From Paraburkholderia dioscoreae (GTDB lineage: Bacteria > Pseudomonadota > Gammaproteobacteria > Burkholderiales > Burkholderiaceae): DNA of 64,000 nt. Below, one piece after another: positions 42,517 through 51,490 of the stretch. The translations under genes were made by a program, and so were the position numbers. Position 1 is the first letter of the stretch. Each line of letters starts with the position of its first letter. The DNA is taken from positions 806,001 through 870,000 of the forward strand of contig NZ_LR699554.1 of the NCBI RefSeq assembly GCF_902459535.1, in the 5' to 3' direction. Below the pieces are notes generated by a model. It did not search any database, had not been told where the DNA came from, and saw only the letters and a program-made list of their open reading frames with translations.

Positions 42517-44427
42517 ATGAAGCCGGGAAAGAACTCGCTTGGTAAAAGACGCACACGCAGACGCAAGATCGCCATGTCGGTGGCGGCAGCACTCATCGGG
42601 GGGGTGTTCGCATTCGGCGTGTGGCATTACCAGCAACGCGCGGCGCAGGTCGCGCCGGCGCTGACCGGCGTCGCGAACCAGATGCGCCGCGATGCCTCGG
42701 CATGGACGCATGAAGAGAAAGACGCGTCGCAAATGCTGCGCGATATTCACGACGGCCACGTTGCCGCGGTTGGCGTGAGTCCCAACGCGATCCTGATCTC
42801 GAGGCGCGACGGCACGAAATACTTCGTCACGGACCACAACGCGACGTTCTCGCATGCGCTTCTGCTCGGCGAACCCAAATCCGGCGAGGCCGCCGCATAC
42901 CAGCTCGTCTGGCTTCCCGACGCGGACATTCGTACCGGCGGCTCACGCTGGCTGCAGGTGTTCGACCAGACCCGCGACGCCATCAGCGTGCTGCTTCCGC
43001 TGCTGTTGATCGGCGGCATGGTGTGGTTCATGCGGCGCGAAATGCGCGGCGGCGCGAGGCTTCTCGACAGGGCGCCCGCGCTGCGTTTCGACGACGTGAT
43101 CGGCGCGTCTGAAGCGAAGGCGGCACTCGCGGACATTCGCAGCTATCTGTCCGACCCGAAACAGTTCACGTCGATGGGCGTGCGCGCGCCGTGCGGCATT
43201 CTCATGGTGGGCGGACCGGGTGTCGGCAAGACGCGCCTCGCTCAGGCGCTGGCGGGCGAGTGCGGCGCGAACTTCATTTCGATCACGGGCAGTTATTTCA
43301 GTGCGAAGTACTACGGCGTCGGCATCCAGAAGGTCAAGCATCTGTTCGAACTGGCGCGCAAGAATGCGCCCACGGTGATTTTCATCGACGAAGCGGACGG
43401 TCTCGCCAAACGCACGGATACGGGCGGCGGTCCGGTCGAAGCCGAGAGCAACCGCATCATCAATCAGTTGCTGGCGGAGATGGATGGCTTCGCTTCGAAC
43501 GAAGGGGTCATCATCGTTGCGGCGACCAATCATCCCGACAATCTGGACGAGGCATTGCGCCGGCCCGGCCGCTTCGATCGCACGGTGCAGGTCCGTTTGC
43601 CCGATCGCGAAGACCGCGCGAAGATTTTCCGCTTCTATGCCGAGAAGCTGAAGTCGAAGTCCGCGGACATCGACTATGACCAACTGGCGAGACTGACCAC
43701 GGGCCTGTCGCCGGCAACGGTGGCGATGGTGGTGAATCAGGCGGGGCTCGTCGCGCGCAAATCCGGCGACACCGAAATCGCTTCGAAGCATTTCATGGAG
43801 GCGATCAAGATTGCGCGCATCGGCGACGTGAGCGGCGCCGAGCGCGCACTGAGCGAAGACGAACGCACGCGTATCGCCGTGCACGAAGCGGGGCATGGTC
43901 TCGTTGCCGCGCTGCTGGGCACGGGAGTGCTGGAAGAAGTCACGATCCTGCCGCGCGGCGGCGCGTTGGGCGTTGCGCTCATCACGAAAGCACAGGACAA
44001 GCACCTGTATCGCGAGAGCGAGATCCGCAATGAAATCCAGGTGCTGCTCGGCGGGCGCAACGCGGAAATTCTCACGTTCTCCGAAGCATCGAGCGGCGCT
44101 GCTTCGGATTTGCAGGAAGCTTCGCGCATCAGTCTGGACATGGTGTCGAAATTCGGCTTTAACGCCGAAGGCAACCTGTTCAGCCTTGCGGCACTGCCGT
44201 CGCAGTATGCGGGGTTGCAGATGAAGAGTGCGATCGAACACGCGAACGTGCTGCTCAAGGAATTGAACGAGTTGTGCCATGCGCTGCTGCATGCGTACGA
44301 ACCGGTGCTGCGCGCTATTGCCGACGAACTGCTCGAGCAGGAGACTGTGCCCGGAGAAACCGTGTACCGGTTGATCAGGGAGCACAAAAGCACACTGAAA
44401 ATCGTCCACGAGCCGGCGGCGGCTTGA
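42517..44427 (+). CDS. FtsH-like membrane AAA+ zinc metalloprotease (paralogue)
   Basis: A 636-residue protein with the FtsH layout. Membrane helices lie at about 18-36 and 165-182 with a periplasmic segment between. An AAA+ domain follows (Walker A 'GGPGVGKTR' near 230, Walker B 'VIFIDEADGL', second region of homology 'RRPGRFDRTVQV'). The M41 protease domain has 'HEAGH' near 455 and the third zinc ligand Asp near 531 in 'AASDLQEAS'. All catalytic parts are kept, but the pore loop reads 'YFSAKYYGVG' rather than FVEMFVGVG, so it is a divergent paralogue and not the housekeeping FtsH. It probably degrades membrane or misfolded proteins under stress. The gene stands alone and ends at a strong terminator. 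Confidence 0.87.
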   Translation: MKPGKNSLGKRRTRRRKIAMSVAAALIGGVFAFGVWHYQQRAAQVAPALTGVANQMRRDASAWTHEEKDASQMLRDIHDGHVAAVGVSPNAILISRRDGTKYFVTDHNATFSHALLLGEPKSGEAAAYQLVWLPDADIRTGGSRWLQVFDQTRDAISVLLPLLLIGGMVWFMRREMRGGARLLDRAPALRFDDVIGASEAKAALADIRSYLSDPKQFTSMGVRAPCGILMVGGPGVGKTRLAQALAGECGANFISITGSYFSAKYYGVGIQKVKHLFELARKNAPTVIFIDEADGLAKRTDTGGGPVEAESNRIINQLLAEMDGFASNEGVIIVAATNHPDNLDEALRRPGRFDRTVQVRLPDREDRAKIFRFYAEKLKSKSADIDYDQLARLTTGLSPATVAMVVNQAGLVARKSGDTEIASKHFMEAIKIARIGDVSGAERALSEDERTRIAVHEAGHGLVAALLGTGVLEEVTILPRGGALGVALITKAQDKHLYRESEIRNEIQVLLGGRNAEILTFSEASSGAASDLQEASRISLDMVSKFGFNAEGNLFSLAALPSQYAGLQMKSAIEHANVLLKELNELCHALLHAYEPVLRAIADELLEQETVPGETVYRLIREHKSTLKIVHEPAAA

Positions 44428-44462
44428 ACGAATGACTGACTGCGCGGTTGTGTGACATCTCG

Positions 44463-44500
44463 CGGGCGGCGCCGGCAATCGGCGCCGCCCGTTGTCTTTT
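44463..44500 (+). terminator. rho-independent terminator after the FtsH-like gene
   Basis: CGGGCGGCGCCG (44463-44474) pairs perfectly with 44480-44491 around GCAAT, followed by TTGTCTTTT. It also lies just past the end of the convergent gene at 44512. Confidence 0.85.
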
Positions 44501-44511
44501 GACGATCCGCG

Positions 44512-44766
44512 CTACGCAAAATCCGACGGCCCGGGCGGTGGAACACCGGCAGGCGTGTCAGTGTCGCCCAACGCCTCGTCCTTGGCTTTATCGGCAGGCG
44601 GTGGCGTTTCACCTTTCTTCGGCAGCGGCTGATCGAGACCCGGTTCGACTGGCGTAGGAATGGCGTCGCCAATAGGCTTGGAAACCTCGGTAGGCCGGCT
44701 GCCGGGGTCTTCTTCGGCCTGGCGCTCGGGCTCGTGTTCGTTCGGGGAATTGGCCTTGGTTGCCAC
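44512..44766 (-). CDS. small proline-rich hypothetical protein
   Basis: An 84-residue protein without a recognised family. The start is GTG 44766, supported by GGAGAG seven bases upstream; the preceding residues of the longer frame lack such support. The sequence is acidic, Pro- and Glu-rich ('NSPNEHEPERQAEEDPGSRP', 'PADKAKDEALGDTDTPAGVP') and probably disordered. No signal peptide or membrane helix is present. It is transcribed toward the FtsH-like gene and in the same direction as the TauE/SafE gene, with which it does not seem to be linked. Confidence 0.55.
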   Translation of the reverse strand: MATKANSPNEHEPERQAEEDPGSRPTEVSKPIGDAIPTPVEPGLDQPLPKKGETPPPADKAKDEALGDTDTPAGVPPPGPSDFA

Positions 44767-44850
44767 GAGATCTCTCCGGTTGGTGAGGATGACACCATTG
44801 GGCAGCAATGCGCGTACCACGGCCGTTTCGAACCGGCGCAGCGGTCAGGC

Positions 44851-45645
44851 TTATAAAACGCCCGATTTCCAGATCATCTGCGCCGCGGCGGCCACCACGA
44901 ATACGAGCACGAGCGCCCGAAACGCGCCGGGCGGCAACCGGTCCCGCAAGGGCCGCACCAGCAGCATTCCCACGATCACCGGCACGCTCGCGCAGGCCGA
45001 TATGGCCAGATCCGTCCAGCGGGCATGCGCGCCGCCGCTGAATGTCGCGACGAGCGTAATGATCGAAACCACGAGAATGATGGCGATCTGCTTCGTGAAC
45101 GCTTTACCCGTGGCGCCCGTGGCGATCAGATACATCGCGAGCAAAGGGCCCGGCACCGAAGCGATGCTCTCCATGAGCGCGGCGCCGAAGCCCAGCACGA
45201 ACCCCGCCGGCTTCGCCCATGTCGGCGACAGCGTAAGCCGCGGGGACGCCAGCAACAGCAATGCCGCGATCATCAGCAACGCGCCAGCAGCCGCTTGCGC
45301 GCGATGCGGCGCCAGCGAAATCAGCACGCTCACCCCGACGATGTTGCCGATCACGGTGCCGATCAGCGGCGCGGCGATGCGCCGGACGGTCGGCAGCAGC
45401 TCTCCGCCTTCGAGTGCCTGCGGGATATTGCCGAGGATGATCGGCATCGACAGCAGAAGAACCGCTTCCTTGATCGGCAGGAAGTGGCTGAGGATCGGCA
45501 TCGCCACGAGCGGCACGCCGATGCTGACCACGCCCTTGACCATGCCGCCCAGCAGGAGCGCGGCGGCAATGCCTAGCAATGCGTAGAAGTCGAGCGCTTG
45601 CAGGCTCGCGCCGAGAACGCCGTCGGCGAAAGTGAAATGAGGCAT
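44851..45645 (-). CDS. TauE/SafE family (TSUP) membrane permease
   Basis: A 264-residue membrane protein with about eight helices in two homologous halves. The first opens 'FYALLGIAAALLLGGMVKGV' and 'GVPLVAMPILSHFLPIKEAV', the second 'AKPAGFVLGFGAALMESIAS'. This is the DUF81/TauE/SafE family, which exports sulfite, sulfonates or other organosulfur anions. Substrate cannot be read. It has no adjacent sulfur genes, although a lone SsuA-type protein lies 37 kb away. The start at ATG 45645 is the natural one. It is 217 bases downstream of the acyltransferase gene. Confidence 0.83.
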   Translation of the reverse strand: MPHFTFADGVLGASLQALDFYALLGIAAALLLGGMVKGVVSIGVPLVAMPILSHFLPIKEAVLLLSMPIILGNIPQALEGGELLPTVRRIAAPLIGTVIGNIVGVSVLISLAPHRAQAAAGALLMIAALLLLASPRLTLSPTWAKPAGFVLGFGAALMESIASVPGPLLAMYLIATGATGKAFTKQIAIILVVSIITLVATFSGGAHARWTDLAISACASVPVIVGMLLVRPLRDRLPPGAFRALVLVFVVAAAAQMIWKSGVL

Positions 45646-45862
45646 GTCTGAAAAACGCGGGCTGCAAACCGCGAGTTGGAGTCCGCGAGCCGGCGCGCGG
45701 ATCGGATCGACCGGACAACGCGCGGGCGGTGGCTTGTTGTTATCGTTTGGCCAGTTCGGTCCCGAGTGTCGCGCGAGATTCGAAGCAGCCGGCTAAGTGA
45801 GGCCGCATGATACCGCGCCCTCACATGCGCCGCGTGCAAGCGAAACGTAAGACCTGCCGATG

Positions 45863-47038
45863 TCAGACCGCGTCCGACGCGGTGCGCTCTTCCGTCAATG
45901 GCGGCTCGACTCGCTCGTGACGCGACGGCAATGCGGCCGGCGTATACGCCGGCCCCGCCGCACGCCGCGTCTTCAACCGCAGGATCGGTTCCTCGATCAG
46001 CCGCCATGACAGAACTGCCATCGTGAGCGCAATCGCAAACGACCCTGCAATGCCCGCGACGTGCGCCCACAAGGGCACCACGCCGCCGAAGAGCGCGGCG
46101 GCGTGATGATTGCGCGTGAGGTCGGGGATCAGGTTGTGATAGAGATAAAAGCCATAGCTGATTCGCCCGAAGCTCACCAGCCAGCCCGTTTCGAGCAGGC
46201 CGATGATCACCGCGTTGCGGCAGCACGCAATCGAACACACCAGCGCCGCGATGCATAGGCCGTACGCGGCACTGACCGCGGTGAACAGCATGGGGTTGCC
46301 CAGCTCGCTCCACATCGGTTCGGTCGCGCAGAAGGCCACGAGCCCGAGGCTCAACGCGAAGAGCGTCGCACCGTGTCCGAGCCACGCTCGCAAGCGGCGC
46401 TCTTTGCCCGCGATCATCAAGCCGCCGATTCCGCCCAACGCGAGCAGCCAGAAGTTCGTCAGCGGGTGCGTGTAGATGGTGATGTCCTGCCAATGCGCCG
46501 CGCGCATCGCCATTAGCGAAACAAGTCCGGCCACGACGATCACAAGGCACACCGCGCGATGCCGTCTCGAGGCAAGCAGCAACAATAGCGGCGCGAACAC
46601 GAGATAAAACTGCTCCTCGATCGCGAGGCTCCACAAATGCGAGTAGCGCCCGGGCCAGTAGTGCAGCACCGAGCCGATCCAGATATTGGACAGGTAAGCA
46701 AAATGAAACGGCATGCCGCTCGCCAGTTCGGGACTCGCCAGGCCGAACGCCATCAGTACGCACATCACCAGCAGCATCAGGTAGTAAATCGGAAATATGC
46801 GCAGGGTCCGGCGAAACAGAAACCGCTTCAATTCGGCGCCGAATCGGCTGGCGCCGTTTTCAATGCGCGTGCGTTGAGCGGAAAGAATGCCGATGATCAG
46901 AAATCCGCTCAGCGCGAAGAAGATCCATACGCCGAGATGGCCGATCTCGCCGATGTCGCCGAACAGGCGGTGCTGAAAAAATACCATCAGGACTGCGATC
47001 GCACGCAATCCGTCGAAGCCGGCAATTCTGTCGTTCAT
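45863..47038 (-). CDS. acyltransferase family 3 membrane protein (OafA/NodX type)
   Basis: A 391-residue integral membrane acyltransferase. 'MNDRIAGFDGLRAIAVLMVF' and 'GHLGVWIFFALSGFLIIGIL' are the family N-terminal helices, and 'RYSHLWSLAIEEQFYLVFAP' is its conserved loop, with the catalytic His in 'FFQHRLF'. Such enzymes O-acetylate or succinylate surface polysaccharides or lipids at the inner membrane. ATG 47038 has GGAAG eight bases upstream. It is divergent from opgC, another acyltransferase-3-type protein, and the two share a 559-base intergenic region. Specific acceptor unknown. Confidence 0.86.
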   Translation of the reverse strand: MNDRIAGFDGLRAIAVLMVFFQHRLFGDIGEIGHLGVWIFFALSGFLIIGILSAQRTRIENGASRFGAELKRFLFRRTLRIFPIYYLMLLVMCVLMAFGLASPELASGMPFHFAYLSNIWIGSVLHYWPGRYSHLWSLAIEEQFYLVFAPLLLLLASRRHRAVCLVIVVAGLVSLMAMRAAHWQDITIYTHPLTNFWLLALGGIGGLMIAGKERRLRAWLGHGATLFALSLGLVAFCATEPMWSELGNPMLFTAVSAAYGLCIAALVCSIACCRNAVIIGLLETGWLVSFGRISYGFYLYHNLIPDLTRNHHAAALFGGVVPLWAHVAGIAGSFAIALTMAVLSWRLIEEPILRLKTRRAAGPAYTPAALPSRHERVEPPLTEERTASDAV

Positions 47039-47597
47039 GTGGTCGTCTTCCAGTGCGAAGGTAGCGCGCGCGGCGCGGCCGTTCTGGACGGTAATGGAAG
47101 GACCGGGGCGCTCGGTGACGCTCAGGTCAGCCGCGGCGAATAGAAGGCGTCGCAATGACGCTCGACGTGCCTGCCGATCGCGGATCGGCTGACCGCGTGT
47201 CCGGTCCACATGAGTGGCCGCCGTCGAAGGTGGCATCGCTTGAAATGCGCGAGGTCCGACGGGCGTGCATGAAATCATCCTACGATGAAAAAAAGCGAAA
47301 AAAATCGTGCATCGCATCCGGCGATTTATTTTCCGCGCCCATTACCGATTGCATTCTCGGCCGGCGCTTTAAAAGCGCAATTCTTGCCGCGAATCGAATA
47401 GGCGGAACAGGTGACGACTCAGTATTACCGCATGCCGACAGCCGTATTTCAGATTGCCGCTGCGCGATGTGGAATTAGAGGCCGGTTGTCAGCGCGCGCG
47501 GATGGGCCGCGCGGCATCGGCGGGAACGTTTTATTGTCATGGTGTTCCTACGAAAAACGGCGCACGACATGGGTGCGCCATTCCTGCGAGAACCTGA
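47039..47597. other. 559-base divergent intergenic region (acyltransferase / opgC)
   Basis: No gene is supported. It holds an AT-rich tract near 47280-47335 and a perfect palindrome GCGCTTTAAAAGCGC at 47364-47378 that could be an operator for either gene. CCCCTTGGGG near 47630 lies inside the opgC start region. Confidence 0.45.
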
Positions 47598-48731
47598 ATG
47601 GAAACCCGTCGCGGCCGCCTGGGAGGAGATCCCCTTGGGGGACGCTCTATCGAAGTGGATTTCTTCCGCGGCGTGGTGCTGATCGTCATCGTGCTCGACC
47701 ATATTCCCGGCAGCACGCTCTCGCATCTGATGCTGCACGCCTACGCGCTGTGCGATTCGGCAGAAGTGTTCGTGTTTCTCGGCGGCTATGCGTCGGCGGC
47801 GGCTTATACGGCGGTGCTCGCAAAACGTGGCGAGAGTGCGGCGAAGTTGCGCTTTGTCCGGCGGTGCTGGGAAATCTACCGCGCCTATCTGTTGACGGCG
47901 GTGCTGACTCTGCTGTCCGGCGCCGTGCTCGCCATGCTGAACCTGAACCGTCCCATGGTCGACCTGACCGGATGGCCGCTTTTCGCGGTTCAGCCGCTGC
48001 GTGAAGCGCTTGATATCATGCTGCTGCGGCGCCAGCCTTATCTGTCGAGCGTGCTGCCCATGTATGTGATCTTCGCGCTGTGCGTGCCGTTCGCGGTGCC
48101 GCTGGCCCGGCGTTCGCCGCTGCTGGCGCTGGGTTTGAGCGTGGCGATCTGGGCGCTCGCCCGGCCGCTGGCCGCATTGTTCAGCATTGACGAGGTGGCC
48201 GACTGGGCTTTTAATCCGTTTGCATGGCAGTTGATGTTCGTGCTCGGAATCCTGTCCCGGGTGCAGCCCGTCAGCGAGCGCTTCCATGCTACCCGCACCG
48301 CTCGCTGGTGCACGTGGGGCGCGGCCGTGGCCGTGCTGGCGTTCGCTATCGTCAAACTCTTCGTGCTGACGCAACCGTTGCCCGGCACGTTTAAACAGAA
48401 CCTTTCTCCCGATCGCGTGATCAATTTCATCGTCATTGCCTGGGTCGCCGCGCAGTTCGTGCGCATGGGCAGCATCGCGTGGCTCGCGCGGCGGTTGCCC
48501 GCCGTGGTTACGGTCGGCCGCACCGGGCTCGTGTGTTTCGTGGCGGGCACGCTCGTGTCCCTGATCGTCGATACGGCGACGCCGCACACATTTCATGGCT
48601 TTCGCGGGGTGCTGATCGGACTGGGCGGCGATCTCGTCGCCATCGGCGCCGTACTCATGATCGCGCGCGGCTGGCGTGGCTGGAAAGGGCAGCAGACGGG
48701 TGCGGCTGCCAATGGCGCAGGTTACGGATGA
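47598..48731 (+). CDS. OpgC family membrane protein
   Basis: A 377-residue protein of about ten helices. The N-terminus 'EVDFFRGVVLIVIVLDHIPG' with 'DSAEVFVFLGGYASAAAYTA' is the OpgC signature; in osmoregulated periplasmic glucan synthesis OpgC adds succinyl groups. 'AYLLTAVLTLLSGAVLAMLN' and 'ADWAFNPFAWQLMFVLGILS' follow. Its TGA overlaps the ATG of the tannase-family gene (ATGA), so the two are cotranslated, which is unexpected for a glucan enzyme and an esterase. mdoG and mdoH homologues are absent from the window. The true acceptor may therefore not be a periplasmic glucan. Confidence 0.84.
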   Translation: METRRGRLGGDPLGGRSIEVDFFRGVVLIVIVLDHIPGSTLSHLMLHAYALCDSAEVFVFLGGYASAAAYTAVLAKRGESAAKLRFVRRCWEIYRAYLLTAVLTLLSGAVLAMLNLNRPMVDLTGWPLFAVQPLREALDIMLLRRQPYLSSVLPMYVIFALCVPFAVPLARRSPLLALGLSVAIWALARPLAALFSIDEVADWAFNPFAWQLMFVLGILSRVQPVSERFHATRTARWCTWGAAVAVLAFAIVKLFVLTQPLPGTFKQNLSPDRVINFIVIAWVAAQFVRMGSIAWLARRLPAVVTVGRTGLVCFVAGTLVSLIVDTATPHTFHGFRGVLIGLGGDLVAIGAVLMIARGWRGWKGQQTGAAANGAGYG

Positions 48732-50398
48732 GGGCGAGTTGGGATCCTGCGCGTGCCGCGCGCGAGTCGCGCGCGGCCATCCAGGTTGCCGGTGCGCTGT
48801 TGTGGCTCGCCGCCCACCCGGCGTTCGCCGCGCCCAAAGAGGCGCCGCTCGCCATGCGCTGCGCCGAATTCGCGGGCGCCATTCTGCCGCCCGAACTCAT
48901 TGCCTTGCCGACCGCCGGTGCGCAGATCGAAAGCGCGGCCATGGTGAGCGCCACCGCGCCGGGCAATCAGCAGGGCGTCGAGTATTGCCGTATCACCGGC
49001 CGTATCAAGGGCGTCAAAGCCACCACACCCGACATCCGTTTCGATCTGAATCTGCCGCGACGCTGGAACGGTCGCGCATTGCAGATCGGCGGCGGCGGCT
49101 ATAACGGCGTTGTGGTCAGCGGAACCGGCGTGATGCCGTTTTCGCCGAATCGCGCGCCGCTCGCGCAGGGGTACGCCACGTTCGGCGACGACTCGGGGCA
49201 TGTCGGCGATTCGTCGGTCGCGGTCTTCGGTCTTGTCGATGAGGCGGTCACGAATTTCGGCTTTGCGCATCTGAAGAAAACGCACGACGCCGCACTTGCG
49301 CTGATTGCCCGCGCATATGGCCGCCCGCCGCAACGGATGTATTTCGCCGGCGGCTCGACCGGCGGCCGCGAAGGCTACACCGTGATGCAGCGTTTTCCTG
49401 ACGACTACGACGGCGTGATCGCCAATTCGCCCGCACTCAATTTTTCCGGCGTGCGTCTGCTCGGCGTGAAGCTCGGCCAGGCGGAGTACAACACGCCCGG
49501 CGGCTTCATCCCGCCGTTGCTGCTCGAACACGTCTATCAACGCACAGTCGCCACGTGTGACCGGCTCGACGGCGCGGCGGACGGCATTGTCAGCGACGTC
49601 GCCGCGTGCCGCGAGCGCGAAGCCGACATCATCGCCTCGCTGCGCTGCGCCGGACGCACGCCGTCTCACGATGAATGCCTCACCGACACGCAACTCTCCG
49701 CCTTGCTCGTGATGCGCGACGGACTCTCGTTGCCCTACCGTCTGGCCTGGGACGTGAGCGGCTATAGCGGCTACAACATTTTTCAGGGCACGCGTCTGAA
49801 CGGCCTGCTCGGCCTCGCGCATCAGCCGGAACGCCTGCCGGTGCCGACGTTCTTCGCCAATGGTTATCTGTTCGCGCAGGGCGACGGCTACATCCGCTAT
49901 TTCGTTGCGCGCGACGCCGGCTTCGACTCGCTCCGGTTCGACCCGCAACACCCCGGAAAATATCGCGCGCAACTGGTCGCGCTGTCGCAGACGATCGGCG
50001 CGATGAACCCCGACCTTACGCGTTACATTGCACGCGGCGGCAAGCTCATCACGCTGCAAGGCCTCGCCGACGAAGTCATCAGCCCGAACCAGACCATTAG
50101 CTATTACGACACGTTGGTCGAGCGGTTCGGCATCGACCAGGTCAATAATTTCATGCGCTTGTACATGGTGCCGGGATTCCAGCACGGCAGCGGCGTGTTC
50201 ATTCCATCCGTCGATCTGCTGGGCGCGCTCGATAACTGGGTGACGCGCGGCGCTTCGCCCGAGACCTTGACGGCGACCGATATCGCGGCGCCGACCAATG
50301 GCCGCTCACGTCCGCTGTGCCGCTATCCGCTGTTTCCTCGCTACGTCGGCAAGGGCAATGTGAACCTGGCCAGCAGCTTTGTCTGTGCTGAGCCGTGA
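48728..50398 (+). CDS. tannase/feruloyl esterase family protein, exported
   Basis: A 556-residue secreted alpha/beta hydrolase of the tannase family. After a signal-like helix ('AAIQVAGALLWLAAHPAFAA') come 'LQIGGGGYNGVVVSG', the nucleophile elbow 'FAGGSTGGREGYTVMQRFPD', the acid in 'GLADEVISPNQT' and the base His in 'VPGFQHGSGVF'. Paired cysteines fit the CS-D-HC disulphide architecture. It may release gallic, ferulic or similar acids from esters outside the cytoplasm. It overlaps opgC by four bases. The hydratase/aldolase pair near 12 kb could use gallate-derived products, which hints at a functional link but not a genetic one. Confidence 0.86.
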   Translation: MRASWDPARAARESRAAIQVAGALLWLAAHPAFAAPKEAPLAMRCAEFAGAILPPELIALPTAGAQIESAAMVSATAPGNQQGVEYCRITGRIKGVKATTPDIRFDLNLPRRWNGRALQIGGGGYNGVVVSGTGVMPFSPNRAPLAQGYATFGDDSGHVGDSSVAVFGLVDEAVTNFGFAHLKKTHDAALALIARAYGRPPQRMYFAGGSTGGREGYTVMQRFPDDYDGVIANSPALNFSGVRLLGVKLGQAEYNTPGGFIPPLLLEHVYQRTVATCDRLDGAADGIVSDVAACREREADIIASLRCAGRTPSHDECLTDTQLSALLVMRDGLSLPYRLAWDVSGYSGYNIFQGTRLNGLLGLAHQPERLPVPTFFANGYLFAQGDGYIRYFVARDAGFDSLRFDPQHPGKYRAQLVALSQTIGAMNPDLTRYIARGGKLITLQGLADEVISPNQTISYYDTLVERFGIDQVNNFMRLYMVPGFQHGSGVFIPSVDLLGALDNWVTRGASPETLTATDIAAPTNGRSRPLCRYPLFPRYVGKGNVNLASSFVCAEP

Positions 50399-50495
50399 CC
50401 GGCAGAGTCTTGCATTGCAAGAAGCGTCGTGGAAATTGAAAAGCCGGTATGCATGGTTGCAGCTCCGGAGCAGGCTCCGGTTGCACAAAGAGAAG

Positions 50496-50520
50496 GGCGG
50501 CGCCACTCAAAGGCGCCGCC
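50496..50520. terminator. hairpin between convergent tannase-family and Gly-rich genes
   Basis: GGCGGCGCC (50496-50504) pairs with GGCGCCGCC (50512-50520) around a 7-base loop. No good T-run, but its place between two converging genes suggests a bidirectional terminator. Confidence 0.5.
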
Positions 50521-50565
50521 GCCCCATTCGAACTCAGCAATTCAAAGCATGCGCGGGACCAGAGT

Positions 50566-50970
50566 TTACTGGCCGTTTTGCATCGTGCCGCCAGCACCGT
50601 TGTTCATGCCATTGCCTGTACCGCTGCGAGTGCCGTTGCTCATGCCGTTACTCATGCCGCTATTGGAACGGTTCGTCGACGGGCTATTCGGCGATGCGCC
50701 AGTACCCGTGCCCACGCCACCGCCAGTGCCCGTCACGCCGGGCGTACCGTAGCCCGAATCGCTCGGGCTCTTCATCGATCCGGCGCCCACGCCGGGCGTT
50801 GCGATCCCGCCGGCTCCCCCTGTCGTGCCGCCGCCGGCACCCACGCCGGTTCCTCCACCACCTGCCGCGCCGCCACCACCACCCGCACCGCCGCCGGCCT
50901 GTGCGTATGCTCCGCCCGATAATGCCATCACGAGCGCCGAAGCAAAAACCATCCTGGTAACGTGTTTCAT
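50566..50970 (-). CDS. secreted glycine-rich protein
   Basis: A 134-residue protein with a Sec signal ('MKHVTRMVFASALVMALSGG', cleavage near 'AYAQ'). The low-complexity mature part begins with long Gly/Ala runs and later becomes rich in Gly, Asn, Ser and Thr ('GMSNGMSNGTRSGTGNGMNN'). It has no cysteines and no fold can be assigned. Such proteins are common in Burkholderiales and may be surface-exposed or matrix-associated. The signal peptide and base composition support a real gene. It converges on the tannase-family gene. Confidence 0.68.
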   Translation of the reverse strand: MKHVTRMVFASALVMALSGGAYAQAGGGAGGGGGAAGGGGTGVGAGGGTTGGAGGIATPGVGAGSMKSPSDSGYGTPGVTGTGGGVGTGTGASPNSPSTNRSNSGMSNGMSNGTRSGTGNGMNNGAGGTMQNGQ

Positions 50971-51237
50971 GGTTGACCTCCATAAGTCGGTTTGATCTCA
51001 CGCAAGCGCTTGTCGCTCACATGCATGAACTGCCGCAAGCGGTGTGCCTTGCTTGAGCGTGTCCGCTTTAACGCGAAGGCCACGGCAGCATGCTTGATAG
51101 CGAGCATGGGCCATTCCTGGCGAATGCCGAAGAAGCGGCAGAAAGGTAGGCATCGGCTGCACATCGCGCCGCTCGCCGAAAAAACCGACCGGGGAGATAG
51201 TGTGGAAACGCCTGCGGAACGCGTCTCGCCCAGCCCT

Positions 51238-51381
51238 GATGGGCTGGCAACCGACCGCCAGCGTTCGCGCGAAGCGGGCTTCGACCGCTATCTGTTGAAG
51301 CCAGTGTCGACCGAAGAAATTCAGCGCGTGACTGCCAGCCGCTTTCCGGGCGCGTTGCGCCAGGCGCGCACCCCAGCCTGA
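51238..51381 (+). pseudogene. remnant of a response-regulator receiver domain (C-terminal end)
   Basis: The frame ending at 51381 reads 'DGLATDRQRSREAGFDRYLL' then 'KPVSTEEIQRV', which matches the last part of a CheY-like receiver domain: the switch Lys of 'KPV' and the alpha-5 helix. The phosphoacceptor Asp and the earlier strands are absent, and upstream residues in the same frame show no receiver homology. It is the 3' end of a lost sensor kinase or response regulator gene, just before the ABC exporter genes. I see no start codon with a ribosome site that would make it a working gene. Confidence 0.6.
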
Positions 51382-51490
51382 ACCCCACGTGTTCCCGATG
51401 CTGCGCCGCAATGCGCTGCACGCTTTCGCACTTTCCATTACATTGCGGGTGCGGCGGCGCTTCAACACCGCTCCTTCCAATCAAACAACG

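Noticed and set aside
42943..44478. 511-codon minus-strand frame across the FtsH-like gene
   Set aside because: Shadow frame with no family resemblance; the plus-strand protease is intact.
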